Part shown: positions 8,586 to 17,452 of the stretch, piece by piece
How positions within the stretch are numbered: position 1 is the stretch's first letter
Layout of the letters: each line of letters opens with the position of its first letter
Assembly (NCBI GenBank): GCA_025363025.1
Contig: JANYEO010000035.1
Location: 1 to 33,542, forward strand
Reading direction: 5' to 3'
DNA: 33,542 nucleotides
From: Opitutia bacterium
GTDB taxonomy: Bacteria; Verrucomicrobiota; Verrucomicrobiia; Opitutales; JANYEO01
Notes under the pieces: model-generated
Told to the model about the DNA's origin: nothing
What the model saw: the letters and a program-made list of their open reading frames with translations, nothing else
The model's database searches: none
Position numbers and translations under genes: made by a program

Positions 8586-9735
8586 TTAATCTTCCTCCTC
8601 CACGCCCGCCTGTTTCCTTGCAGTAGGCCCCCCGGCCCGCAACCATGCATTGACAAAAGGATCAATATCCCCATCTAGAACCGCTTGTACATTCCCTGTA
8701 TCCACTCCCGTCCGCAAATCTTTTACTAATTGATACGGCTGCATCACATAACTGCGGATCTGGTTTCCCCAGCCCATTTCACCTTTTTCTCCATAAAATT
8801 TTTCCATCGTGCTGCGTTTTTCATCCTCCAAACGTTCCATCAAGCGGGATTTTAAGGTCTTCATCGCACTCTGCTTATTTTTAAGTTGGGAGCGCTCATT
8901 TTGGCACGTCACCACAATATTCGTGGGCAAATGGGTTATCCGAATAGCCGAATCTGTCTTATTCACATGCTGCCCCCCTTTTCCGCTAGAGCGATAAGTA
9001 TCAATTCGCAGCTCCGTCTCGTTAATATCAAATTTAATATCATCTTCAATTTCCGCAATCACATCCACTGAGGCAAAAGAAGTATGGCGGCGCTTATTCG
9101 AGTCAAACGGGCTAATCCGTACTAACCGGTGCACCCCCCGCTCTGCCTTGGCATACCCATAAGCATTCGGCCCACTGAGGCGTATAGTAGCCCGGGAAAC
9201 CCCGGCCTCATCCCCCGCTTGCAAATCTTGGATCTCCATCTCAAAGCCCCGGCGCTCCGCCCACCGCGTATAAAGACGCAGAAGCATCTCCGCCCAATCG
9301 CAAGACTCTGTCCCCCCTGCCCCTGCATGGATGCTCAGGATGGCGTTTGCCTTATCATGCGGCCCACTGAGGAAGCTCGCCACCTCAAGGGTCTCCATCT
9401 CGGCCTCAAGGGCCACTAAAACCCCTTCAAGCTCCGCCACATAGCTCACCTCTTCCTCCCCCGTTTCTTGGATCAAATCTTTAAGGGCCACCGCATCCTC
9501 TAAACGCTTCCGATAAGCCACAATCCCCTGGATGACGCCTTTAAATCCATTGGCCTGCCCAATCACTTTTTGAGCGCCTTCCTGGCTATCCCAAAACCCT
9601 GACTCCCCCATCTGAGCCTCTAGCGTCGCTATTTGTTCTTGTTTGCCCTCGACGTCAAAGAAACCTCCACAAATGCCCAGCCCGGCGCACTAAGCTCTCA
9701 CACGCAGTTTTAATTTCAGAAAATGGCCTTATCAT
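8586..9735 (-). CDS. prfB: Peptide chain release factor 2 (RF2), programmed +1 frameshift
   Basis: The gene is read in two frames. Frame 0 starts at the ATG at 9735 and codes 26 residues (MIRPFSEIKTA...LWRFL) up to an in-frame TGA at 9657-9655. After a +1 shift at CTT-TGA-C the main frame runs DVEGKQEQIATLEAQMGES... to 8586, giving about 382 aa. The main frame contains the anticodon-recognition tripeptide SPF (VRISPFDSNKRRHTSF) and the catalytic GGQ loop (SSGKGGQHVNKTDSAIR). RF2 ends translation at UGA/UAA. A frame-only prediction would start wrongly at the internal ATG at 9611. The C-terminal tail is slightly longer than in E. coli. Confidence 0.95.
9654..9668 (-). promoter_or_regulatory. 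prfB autoregulatory frameshift site
   Basis: Read on the minus strand the site is GGAGG-TTT-CTT-TGA-C. It has the internal Shine-Dalgarno-like GGAGG, the slippery CTT and the poorly read TGA-C context of the classical prfB +1 frameshift. Low RF2 makes the ribosome pause at TGA and shift, which raises RF2 synthesis. The site also shows that the anti-SD of the 16S rRNA is functional in this organism. Confidence 0.93.
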
Positions 9736-9836
9736 GGCTTCTTTTGTATAAAACCTATCATGAACAATGCAATGCCCTTTTGAGGAACAATTCTTACAAG
9801 GTTAACAAAACCCTCCATCTATAAAATTTTTTGCCC

Positions 9837-11102
9837 TTACTGCTGCTCTTCTTTAAATTTCTTAGGTTGTTTCCTGCGTCGTTCTTCTTCTTCTTCTTTC
9901 CGCTGTTCTTTCCGTTTGGTCCGTTCGTCTGCTTCTTTCTTTCGCCGAGCTTCGTCCAATGCCACCAAAACGTCTAGTCCTTCTGGAAGATGCAATCGAT
10001 ATAGAGGGAACTGATCTTCTGATTCAGGTTCTTCATTCTTTTTCTCCTCTATCAATGGCGTCGCATCAGCTGTCAATGGCGTCGTATTATCTAAATTAAT
10101 CTCCCTTATTTCCAAGTATTCAGGCTCTGTATACTCGCCTGTTTTTAAAGATGCCTCTATAGCGAGCGCTATGTCCGCTTCAAAGGCTGCTTCAGACTCC
10201 TCGTTAACTCGCTCAGAATGTACCTGTGCGGAAGCATCATAAACACCAAAGCCTGGCACATCATTCAAAAAACTAAAATCTTGAATAAAACTAAAATCTT
10301 GAAATTCACCCTGAGTGATAGCTCTCAAAATTGAGCACAAACTATCATCTAACGCAATAATCGCACCATATTTATTCACCAAGGATTGCAGAGCAATTTT
10401 CAAACCATCGACTCCAAGTTTATTATATAATTCGATTATAAACTGATAACCGCATTGATTGAAAGATAACTGCCTCAAGGTATGATCCGTATACTCTGTA
10501 TAACGCTTAACATTAGCTATAAACTGCGCGTGATACTTCAAGAGAATAATGGGCTTTATCAATTTATCATAATCAATATTCCCGAATCTCGAATCATCAT
10601 TTGCTTTTGCGTTCTGTAAATATGCAATCAGACTTTCAAGCCCTGGATAATTCAGATTATGCAGCCAACTATCAGCAGCCTCCGTCCAAAGATTATCTAG
10701 CGTGAAAAATTGATTGAGATTGTTAAGAAAATACTCTCCCCTCTCTAGCCCCAAATCCAAGACAGTCTCCTCATCGGTTCCGGGCTTTTCATTTTTTATT
10801 TTCACTATTGGATCTTCTGCGAAAGGCTGCTCAACATGAGTCGTATTACGGCGAAACATCTCGTGCCAATACACTCCCCCCTCATCTGGCTTTTCATTTT
10901 GATGAGGAATGAGCACTTGCATAGATAACTCAATCGCTAATTGCTCTTTCTCTTCCTCGGTCATTTCATCAACATTACGCATCCATGACCTATCTCCAAC
11001 ATCCCACCCTCCACTTTCCATACCTTGAACAAAGAAAGGCATCCCAATGCCTAATATACCCCAGCACACTGCTTGTTTTAATTTTTTAGTAATAATATTC
11101 AT
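9837..11102 (-). CDS. Secreted protein with two ubiquitin-interacting-motif-like helices
   Basis: The start at 11102 gives a signal-peptide-like N-terminus (basic, hydrophobic core, FVQG near residue 27). About 421 aa. Two segments fit the UIM consensus (acidic, then A-phi-x-x-S-phi): EEEKEQLAIELSMQ at about residues 49-62 and EADIALAIEASLK at about 308-320. Between them is a helical region without a recognised catalytic motif, including a short tandem QDFSF-I-QDFSF. The C-terminus is a highly charged Arg/Lys/Glu helix of about 40 residues. UIMs bind ubiquitin in eukaryotes, so a host-directed role is inferred, as for the OTU protein at 22285. The gene is monocistronic, 101 bp before prfB on the same strand. 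Confidence 0.6.
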   Translation of the reverse strand: MNIITKKLKQAVCWGILGIGMPFFVQGMESGGWDVGDRSWMRNVDEMTEEEKEQLAIELSMQVLIPHQNEKPDEGGVYWHEMFRRNTTHVEQPFAEDPIVKIKNEKPGTDEETVLDLGLERGEYFLNNLNQFFTLDNLWTEAADSWLHNLNYPGLESLIAYLQNAKANDDSRFGNIDYDKLIKPIILLKYHAQFIANVKRYTEYTDHTLRQLSFNQCGYQFIIELYNKLGVDGLKIALQSLVNKYGAIIALDDSLCSILRAITQGEFQDFSFIQDFSFLNDVPGFGVYDASAQVHSERVNEESEAAFEADIALAIEASLKTGEYTEPEYLEIREINLDNTTPLTADATPLIEEKKNEEPESEDQFPLYRLHLPEGLDVLVALDEARRKKEADERTKRKEQRKEEEEERRRKQPKKFKEEQQ

Positions 11103-11285
11103 GCAAAGAATAAAAGTTCTCAAATACAATTTTTCACCTGACCGAAAGCAAACAGTTCAGAAGCAGCCGAACGCAGTAAAAACAACCTTCACCTCGCTTC
11201 GAAACGATGAATCTGAACAACATACATATGTTTTATACATGAAATAAGCTCGTAACAACTTTAACTCTAGAAATCCAGTAAATAT

Positions 11286-11819
11286 TTAAAACATCGCCCA
11301 CACAGGTTCTATTTCTACAAATTGAATCTCTGCCGAACCCTTAAAACTCTTTAAATAAACGTCCATTTCTTGCTCGAAAACACTCATACGATAAGTAACC
11401 CCACCTCCACTTTCCTTCGGCCTCCTTGTTCCCATGCTATACAACCCATAGGCGGATTCATCAAATAAAAGAAAGTCTACAGCCACGGTACCACCTACTT
11501 CAATGGTAGGGCTCCCAAGCCCCAGGTTCAGGCCAAAGGCCGCATGGGCTTCATCCACCTCTATCCCACAAAAAGGCAGCTGGACGCTTCTTTCATGCGG
11601 CAAAAGCCACACTGGCACTTCATAACGCCGCTCTATCACCCTCCCATTTGCGGAGAAAGCATAATGCACCCGAAGGCCCATGAGCGTCCAATAAAGCTTT
11701 GTAAAGGCCTCGGGGCTCAACCCCTTTAGGCCTTCATCTCCCGTAGCTGCCTTTACCATAAGGCTGAGCGGTAAACCATACTCACTTACCGGATATAAAA
11801 AATGAGGGTACGTTTCCAT
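11286..11819 (-). CDS. Phage module protein of unknown function (distal tail region)
   Basis: 177 aa, mostly beta-type sequence, no recognised motif. It lies directly after the tail hub-like gene (5-bp gap) and is the last gene of the module, where a small baseplate or adaptor protein would be expected; that role is inferred from position only. Stretches such as RVIERRYEVPVWLLPHERSVQLPF and the GGTVAVDFLLFDE segment suggest a beta-sandwich. The 183 bp between it and the next gene upstream on the chromosome (the UIM protein start) contain no visible terminator. Confidence 0.6.
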   Translation of the reverse strand: METYPHFLYPVSEYGLPLSLMVKAATGDEGLKGLSPEAFTKLYWTLMGLRVHYAFSANGRVIERRYEVPVWLLPHERSVQLPFCGIEVDEAHAAFGLNLGLGSPTIEVGGTVAVDFLLFDESAYGLYSMGTRRPKESGGGVTYRMSVFEQEMDVYLKSFKGSAEIQFVEIEPVWAMF

Positions 11820-11824
11820 CTTAG

Positions 11825-13561
11825 TTAGCGTGCATAAGGCTTACTGGCGAGCACCAAGCGCTTAAGCAAAACGCCATTATGACACACCGTTTCCTCTCGC
11901 AACTCTACCTGTGCATTTTCTGGCAAAGCCGCCATATCAAGGACAATAGCCCCTGTTTTTTCCGTTTCGCTCAATACCAAACGCTTCATACGTCCTACCC
12001 CTCGGTCCGTATTCTCTAAACGCGCATGAGTCGCCTGCTTAATCGATTGACGAGAAGAAGACCGCCCCAGCGCTCGAAAAGGCGCCCTTTGAACCGGCCT
12101 GCGCTCGCGGTTTGCCCGCAAAAGCTCTACTAAATCATCCGCACCCAAGAGGCCTACCGGGCCAAATTTTAGTACCACATCCCCCGTCTCTACCTGGTAA
12201 GTTACAGACTGTATTAAAGCCCCCATCGCTTCCCATTCAGGCTTACCCCCCACCATACAAAGCGTCTTCCCCAAATAGGATTGATTCAAGTATTCACTCC
12301 CGCACAGGGCCACCTCCCCCTCATAAGACAGTGTCGCTACAGCTTCGTACAAAGCTTTGGCTAAGCCTAGCGGAGGAGCCTCCTCCATACTATCAGTCAT
12401 CGCATACGTGTACATTTTTTGAATCGCAGAAGTCGCCTGAAGCCTCACCGCTACTGGGTGCTCAACCGCAGTGCCCTCTAATGTTTCATACGCTAAAGTA
12501 GCCCGCACAACCTCTTCTTCTACCTCACAATTCATCCACTCTGCAATTGCACCCCCTACCAGCTCATCCGGTAGCATGCTTTGGCGCTGTGCATGCTTAA
12601 CCACGAGGGATCCTTCCTTTATAGCCCCCAAGCTCGGCAAATGACGGGCCCACCAATCGCCTGACTCTGGCAAAATGGGGGCCGTTTTAACCGCTTGCTT
12701 AAGCTCATGCGCCCGCAAGCCTGCAAGCTCAAGGGTCAAGACAATGGCCTTGGGCTGCTCTGCTCTTTCCCCTTCTGGGTAAGCCTCAATCTCAGTCGTA
12801 GCCCATGTATGGCTACCTACACGGTGGACTTTTTCATACTTAAGGATCACAGCGGGGGCCACACGGTCATGCCGCGGGGTAATGGCAAAACGCTTCAGCT
12901 TATCTTCCGTCACATGAAGGCTTAAAGGCATAGCACTGGCCCTCTGCCTAATATTTAAAACAGGATACCCCTCTGCATGATAATCAAAACTAACCACTGC
13001 ATCCGGAGCAAAACGGAGCACCCTTGACAAAGCTTCAGCACACGATACATCGCGCAGCTCATCCATTGGCAAGGGGTAATCCGATTCAATAGTACCTATA
13101 ACAAAGGGCGCTCCACAGCGTATGGCATACTCTGCAATATCAGCTATTGCCCCAGCGCTACGTATCGACTGCCCTGCTGTATTTTGGCCTAGGACAACCC
13201 GCCCTTTATAAACAGGGGCCCATTCTGTAGCCTCTGCCTCATAAGACGTCGCCTCCTGCCAAACTTGTTGGTAAACTGTATTCTCTAAATACCAAAAAGG
13301 CCCTTTCACCTCATAACTCATACGAGACCCAGTCGCCAGTGTGTAGCCAGGGGTGCGCGTTACAAGGCCTTCAAACCAGCGCACCCCGCCGTTCCAAATA
13401 GACAAAGGGGCCTCAGCTGCAAAAGCCTCTATCTCATCTCCTATTTGATTAAACGTTACCGTATCTTCCCCCGGGTTCATTACAGAGCGTTTGAGGTTTG
13501 TAATCCCCCATTCAGCTAGAGTTTTTTCAACCCCTTGATATTTTAGAGTCCAGTTTTCCAT
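11825..13561 (-). CDS. Phage tail hub/baseplate-like protein
   Basis: 578 aa, the largest gene of the module. The N-terminal half (W-x-L-K-Y-x-G..., GGVRWFEGLVTRTP, SYEVKGPFWYLENTVYQQ) looks like the distal tail/hub proteins that describe a 'late control' or gp27-like fold: short beta segments, then an insertion describing evaluation of an array (DVSCAEALSRVLRFAPDAVVSFDY). The C-terminal 70 residues (RVGRMKRLVLSETEKT...) are basic and may bind partners. The position downstream of the gp37-like tail terminator supports a tail role. The family assignment is by resemblance and synteny, not by a signature motif. Confidence 0.62.
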   Translation of the reverse strand: MENWTLKYQGVEKTLAEWGITNLKRSVMNPGEDTVTFNQIGDEIEAFAAEAPLSIWNGGVRWFEGLVTRTPGYTLATGSRMSYEVKGPFWYLENTVYQQVWQEATSYEAEATEWAPVYKGRVVLGQNTAGQSIRSAGAIADIAEYAIRCGAPFVIGTIESDYPLPMDELRDVSCAEALSRVLRFAPDAVVSFDYHAEGYPVLNIRQRASAMPLSLHVTEDKLKRFAITPRHDRVAPAVILKYEKVHRVGSHTWATTEIEAYPEGERAEQPKAIVLTLELAGLRAHELKQAVKTAPILPESGDWWARHLPSLGAIKEGSLVVKHAQRQSMLPDELVGGAIAEWMNCEVEEEVVRATLAYETLEGTAVEHPVAVRLQATSAIQKMYTYAMTDSMEEAPPLGLAKALYEAVATLSYEGEVALCGSEYLNQSYLGKTLCMVGGKPEWEAMGALIQSVTYQVETGDVVLKFGPVGLLGADDLVELLRANRERRPVQRAPFRALGRSSSRQSIKQATHARLENTDRGVGRMKRLVLSETEKTGAIVLDMAALPENAQVELREETVCHNGVLLKRLVLASKPYAR

Positions 13562-13582
13562 GATAATATTACTGTATGAATT

Positions 13583-13780
13583 TTAAGTATTTCTCAGATT
13601 ACGCAAACGCCCATTATGGCTCTTCATTTCCTCTTCTATCCCACGAATGATTTCTTCGTATTCGCGCATGCGGCGCTCACGTGCGGCTTCGCGTTCCAAA
13701 TTTTCTTGGAATACGCGTCGCATATGACGTTCTTCAAGCTCCAACATTTCTTCTTCGCTGGCACAGTCGTAAAGCTTCAT
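13583..13780 (-). CDS. Small coiled-coil phage protein
   Basis: 65 aa, almost wholly charged helix (EEEMLELEERHMRR..., REYEEIIRGIEEEMK). Its ATG overlaps the TGA stop of the upstream gene as ATGA (13777-13780), so translation is probably coupled, which supports it as a real gene. It sits between a tail protein and the hub-like protein, where tail assembly chaperones often lie. A chaperone role is only a positional guess. Confidence 0.6.
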   Translation of the reverse strand: MKLYDCASEEEMLELEERHMRRVFQENLEREAARERRMREYEEIIRGIEEEMKSHNGRLRNLRNT

Positions 13781-14190
13781 GATAATTCTCGTTTTGTTTT
13801 ATGTTGAAACAGACCGCCAACAATCTCGTAACGATCAATCGTTATAGGCCCTTTAACGGTGCTCTCCACGCGTTTCATAACTGCCGTTTGCAAGGTAATC
13901 TCAGATGGTTTTTCATCTTCTGAGGTCGCTTTAAATAAGCCTTCTAGCCCTTGAAGCTTACTCGCATGCAAAAGCGCGTGCGTTAAAGCCCCTTCTAAAG
14001 AAGCGTGCTTTCTAACTATTTGAAAGCGCAAGGTATGGTGCGCATTGCCCCTATCTATTCGCTGGGCACTAATACTCCCAATCAAGTTTACCTCTTGGAC
14101 TAAGCGGCCACTCACGACGGTTAAGTCGATCGGGCCTTCTCTAAAAGCTTCTCCTTTTGAGAGCGTATGGGTTCCAAATTCAATTTTCAT
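13777..14190 (-). CDS. Phage tail-region protein of unknown function
   Basis: 137 aa. Beta-rich N-terminus (MKIEFGTHTLSKGEAFREGPIDLTVVSG), a middle segment GSISAQRIDRGNAHHTLRFQI with a tail-tube or tail-completion flavour, and a C-terminus overlapping the next gene by the ATGA junction. It lies directly downstream of the gp37-like gene, where Mu-type phages place sheath or tube genes, but it is far too small for a sheath. It could be a tube-like or adaptor protein. No motif decides this. Confidence 0.6.
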   Translation of the reverse strand: MKIEFGTHTLSKGEAFREGPIDLTVVSGRLVQEVNLIGSISAQRIDRGNAHHTLRFQIVRKHASLEGALTHALLHASKLQGLEGLFKATSEDEKPSEITLQTAVMKRVESTVKGPITIDRYEIVGGLFQHKTKRELS

Positions 14191-14201
14191 AATAAATGTT
14201 T

Positions 14202-14651
14202 TTAATAGGTTTCAGGGATAGAAGCCCCACAATCAACCGCTACCACAAAGGTAAGCCGAACCGTTTCATGCGGGTGGTTTTTCGGGTCTTTTTCAATGAC
14301 CCAGGGAGAAGGTTCCGCTAATGTAAGCGGGGTTAAAACGCCCTTTACAGGCGGCTGCCAACCATGAAGAACTTCGCAAATATACTCTGCGACTTCTGTT
14401 GTAGAGGGTCCATTGATCATCAGGTAAGTATTCGTCACAACCCGCATAGAAAAGCGGACGCGGTCAAAATACGGCCCCGGCAAATGCGGATTAGGCCTCT
14501 CGGGTATAGGGGGCTCAACGATTACGGTTAAGCGGCTCGTTACAATGACTTCTTTTCCTGCGGTGGCGCGTATCAAATCAATCGGCCATTCTTTATCCCG
14601 TATTTGAGCCGTTACGCTATTTTGCAAATCACTTAAAGTAGAATGAAACAT
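14202..14651 (-). CDS. Phage tail terminator-like protein (Mu gp37/DUF1834-like)
   Basis: 149 aa. The opening LQNSVTAQIRDKEWPIDLIRATAGK, the central strand region FDRVRFSMRVVTNTYL followed by a helix (STTEVAEYICEVLHGW), and the terminal strand VRLTFVVAVDCG follow the small alpha/beta fold of tail terminator proteins that cap the tail at the connector. Placement right after the gp36-like gene matches Mu-type order. No defect is seen. Confidence 0.62.
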   Translation of the reverse strand: MFHSTLSDLQNSVTAQIRDKEWPIDLIRATAGKEVIVTSRLTVIVEPPIPERPNPHLPGPYFDRVRFSMRVVTNTYLMINGPSTTEVAEYICEVLHGWQPPVKGVLTPLTLAEPSPWVIEKDPKNHPHETVRLTFVVAVDCGASIPETY

Positions 14652-14653
14652 AA

Positions 14654-15130
14654 TTATAATCCTCGAAAATGGTTACGTGAAAAAACAAGAGCCCGCTTAG
14701 ACAAAACATCTACCGGTGGGTGTTTTGGGAAAAACCCATCATAGGCATTTGTATCTTCTTCAAAAGGGCTCGGGTACGTAACAGGCACTTCTCCTTTAGA
14801 AATACGGCGAAGCAGTTCGCGGGCTTGCTTTGCATTTTCCTTCTGCTCATCGCTTAAAGAAATACCCGGCACACGGGATTGAATAGCTTCTAAAACAAGG
14901 TGCATGGCGGCACTGCGTACTTCTGGAGGCAGGGTTAAATGATCATCATCGAGCGCATTCTTCACCTTTCCGTGGACCTCTGCCCGGATGCGGGATATCG
15001 TATCTTCGATAATCATGGGTATGATATCGGGACCTCCGGGTATCGATGCATAATCGATAAGCGCGTTTAATTGAGGGGCAAAAAGATAAGTCTTTAGGCA
15101 CTCAAGGGTTATTGTTTTCCAAAGTTTCAT
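14654..15130 (-). CDS. Head-tail connector-like protein (Mu gp36/DUF1320-like)
   Basis: 158 aa. The helical segment TISRIRAEVHGKVKNALDDD, then LPPEVRSAAMHLVLEAIQSRVPG, then LSDEQKENAKQARELLRRISKGEV follow the gp36/DUF1320 pattern (helical adaptor, PP-x-[LV] motif, final A-R-x-L-L-x-x-I-x-x-G signature). It lies between capsid and gp37-like genes, as in Mu relatives. It should form the ring between portal and tail. Confidence 0.72.
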   Translation of the reverse strand: MKLWKTITLECLKTYLFAPQLNALIDYASIPGGPDIIPMIIEDTISRIRAEVHGKVKNALDDDHLTLPPEVRSAAMHLVLEAIQSRVPGISLSDEQKENAKQARELLRRISKGEVPVTYPSPFEEDTNAYDGFFPKHPPVDVLSKRALVFSRNHFRGL

Positions 15131-15211
15131 GGTAATAGAAGGGGTGGCCGCTGCAAAAGACTACAGCGGCCGGGTGTGTTTTGTTTTGTATCAAACCGCC
15201 TTAAGCGATTG

Positions 15212-16159
15212 TTAGCTTATAATGAGCTTTTGGACGCCAAGCGTAGACGTCGTCACGATGTTAGAGTAATGCTCAACAGAGATATCGGTAAACTTCGCAT
15301 GCTCTTCTAAGAAGACACGGAAGGCCCCTTGCTCTGTTGGGGTGATGAAGCGCTTCAAATTTGAAGGATCATCTTTATCGAGCACTTGCTGCGCATTAAA
15401 GAGCACCGCGTAGTTGGCCAAGGCTTTGCCATCGGGGCCATCTAAGCGCTCTTTTGCAACGCGAACGGCTTCGAGCCCGTAATGGATAGCAAGATCTGAA
15501 GGACTTAACAGAAGACCTGCAAAGGCTGCAGCTTTATCATTCGTTGCATAATGTTGATGACGCAGCTGCCAGGCCCCACGACCAAAGAGGGCACGTGTAG
15601 GCTCTACCCCCGAGGCATTGCCTACAGCAAGAATAGCGGAAAGCACATCTGAATCAGGAGAAGCAGCTGAGTTATCCGACCAATTAAGCGCTTGGCCTAC
15701 TGAGTCTAAGGATAAGAGAGCGGCTAAGGACCGACGAAGCTCGCTGCGGTATAGGCGCTGCATGAGGATTTGTACATAACGCTCGTGCCAGCTATCGCCT
15801 GCGACATCATCATGGTCTACCCGAATGGTGAGGCCTTTGTTAAGCGTCTTTTCATTAACGCTGGAGCCCGTGTATTCAACACGTTTGAAGGCTGCCCCTT
15901 CTGCCCGAATATCATCGATTTCGGAGAGGAAGCATTGGGACTCATCTGCACGTTTAAACTCGAAGCGGCGAGCCACTTCTACAGGGGGGGCGATAAAATC
16001 CAAGAGCTCGACCAAAGGATCATTATCCTTCCATCCGACAGTGAAGGCAGTGAGCGGCTCCGAATAGTGGCTGTTTTGGAAGCGGTTTTCGTTAGCGATA
16101 TAGACTTGGCCGTTATTTAAGGATTGTCCATTATCGCGAGGCGTGTGGGTGTTCGACAT
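15212..16159 (-). CDS. Major capsid protein
   Basis: 315 aa, similar in size to the Mu T protein. It lacks membrane segments and is rich in mixed alpha/beta sequence (EVARRFEFKRADESQCFLSEIDDIRAEG, then ERYVQILMQRLYRSELRRSLAALLSL, the spine-helix-like part). The C-terminal third contains the FGRGAWQLRHQHY and AVRVAKERL segments typical of the P-domain of HK97-fold capsids in this order. The call rests on size, order (protease, decoration, capsid, gp36-like) and general pattern. Confidence 0.72.
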   Translation of the reverse strand: MSNTHTPRDNGQSLNNGQVYIANENRFQNSHYSEPLTAFTVGWKDNDPLVELLDFIAPPVEVARRFEFKRADESQCFLSEIDDIRAEGAAFKRVEYTGSSVNEKTLNKGLTIRVDHDDVAGDSWHERYVQILMQRLYRSELRRSLAALLSLDSVGQALNWSDNSAASPDSDVLSAILAVGNASGVEPTRALFGRGAWQLRHQHYATNDKAAAFAGLLLSPSDLAIHYGLEAVRVAKERLDGPDGKALANYAVLFNAQQVLDKDDPSNLKRFITPTEQGAFRVFLEEHAKFTDISVEHYSNIVTTSTLGVQKLIIS

Positions 16160-16195
16160 AATATGAGATACTTTTAGGATTATTAGAGATTTGTA

Positions 16196-16720
16196 TTAGC
16201 TGATGTTGATGGAGAGTGGGGCATAAGGATCGACCTCGATGACTTCCCCTGGGCGGCGTGCAAAGCCAAGGGCTTGACCGACACGGTAATAGGTACCCTT
16301 TTCTGTCGGGTAGCCTTGGATGCGACCTTCTGTAGCGGCAAAGACTTCTTCCCCTTCTTTAATAGGGGTAGCAGATACCATGAGGAATGTGCTATCAGCC
16401 GCCCCCATGAGGGCTACGGCGACAGCATCCCCCGCTGTGCCTCCGCTAAGAACCATACCTTGGGGCATAGAATGGGCATCGCAGATAACGACTTGATTAG
16501 GTGCAGAACCTGCTTTGACTAAGAGTCCGCGTTTAGAAACATTGACCCCCAAGATGCGGGTTAAACGGCCCGTATGGGTACCTTCCGATGCATTGGCAGC
16601 TTTATTCGGAAAGAAGGGATGGGGACGAGGCTTGCGAGCCACGGCACAGCTATCTAGCCAATTATAGCAGAGCCCGATAGGCGATAGGATGAATTTGAGA
16701 ATAAGGATTAATGTATACAT
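16196..16720 (-). CDS. Capsid decoration/cement-like protein with a hydrophobic N-terminus
   Basis: 174 aa. The segment from about residue 60 (GLLVKAGSAPNQVVICDAHS, QGMVLSGGTAGDAVAVALMG, LMVSATPIKEGEEVFAATEG, YRVGQALGFARRPGEVIEVDP) is the beta-tulip-like pattern of head decoration proteins found next to capsid genes. Its first 25 residues (MYTLILILKFILSPIGLCYN) are hydrophobic, which is odd for a capsid protein. The true start could be further downstream, but no better start codon with a ribosome site is seen. Located between protease and capsid. Confidence 0.66.
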   Translation of the reverse strand: MYTLILILKFILSPIGLCYNWLDSCAVARKPRPHPFFPNKAANASEGTHTGRLTRILGVNVSKRGLLVKAGSAPNQVVICDAHSMPQGMVLSGGTAGDAVAVALMGAADSTFLMVSATPIKEGEEVFAATEGRIQGYPTEKGTYYRVGQALGFARRPGEVIEVDPYAPLSINIS

Positions 16721-16765
16721 ATGATTTTTTAGTGTTTGATTTTGGTTATGAGTGATGGGGTTTTT

Positions 16766-17434
16766 TTAGGTACTAAGGGACTCGTAGCGCTCGGGGTGGC
16801 GGTATTTAGCGCGCGACCAAGCGGCAATGTAAGATTCTTCTTTCGAACGTTTACCGGATTGGACCGTGGCTAAAAATTTTCCCGCAGGAAGCTTATCTTG
16901 CGTTAAAAAACGCAGGTGCAATGTGTCACTGGCTACCTTTAATGCGACTTGAGGAATAACAACTTCTGGTACTACTACCTGCGTTTTTTGATTATCAATA
17001 CAGCAGCTAGGAATATTCGGATAATTGGTAAGCCCCACTGAAACTAATGTTTTGGGAATCGAAATATTGCCTTCGACAAATGCTAACAACCAATGGGGTG
17101 AAAAAAACTGATAGCGACCAGAAGCCATAAGGCAGGCGCCAGAAGGCGTCCACTTAACTTGCATCCACAGGCCATCTTCGCGGGCCTCTAAGGCTTTTAC
17201 GGTGCCGTAAACCTGAGGATTTTTGTGCCCCGGACGTTTAAAAAAACGTTCGCTATCGGGATGACCAATATAAATAGGAACCCGCGAAAAGCCGCGTAAA
17301 CAGCGATACAAGAATGAATGGAAGCGGTATGCCATGTTTTCGGCGGCTTCGCGGGTAAAGCATTGAAGGACGGGCCCGTAAGGGTGTTCCCCATAAGGAG
17401 CCATTAAAAACCAATCAGAAATCGTATGCGTCAT
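16766..17434 (-). CDS. Phage prohead protease (Mu gpI-like)
   Basis: 222 aa, shorter than Mu I (about 360), so the scaffold part is reduced. The segments RVPIYIGHPDSERF, YGTVKALEAREDGLWMQVKW, GRYQFFSPHW and GLTNYPNIP match the Mu-type prohead protease pattern (strand, GHPD loop, 'W-T-x-x-G-x-x-x-x-x-x-x-Y-x-x-x-S-P' and the T-N-x-P loop). The residues between are intact. It cleaves scaffold during head assembly. It follows the portal gene by 18 bp. Confidence 0.75.
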   Translation of the reverse strand: MTHTISDWFLMAPYGEHPYGPVLQCFTREAAENMAYRFHSFLYRCLRGFSRVPIYIGHPDSERFFKRPGHKNPQVYGTVKALEAREDGLWMQVKWTPSGACLMASGRYQFFSPHWLLAFVEGNISIPKTLVSVGLTNYPNIPSCCIDNQKTQVVVPEVVIPQVALKVASDTLHLRFLTQDKLPAGKFLATVQSGKRSKEESYIAAWSRAKYRHPERYESLST

Positions 17435-17452
17435 GACTTAAAAAAATTAAGA

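Noticed and set aside
9768..9800. Possible fragment of family A (AATGCCCTTTTGAGGAA)
   Set aside because: Too short and without a partner arm; could be chance in AT-rich DNA.
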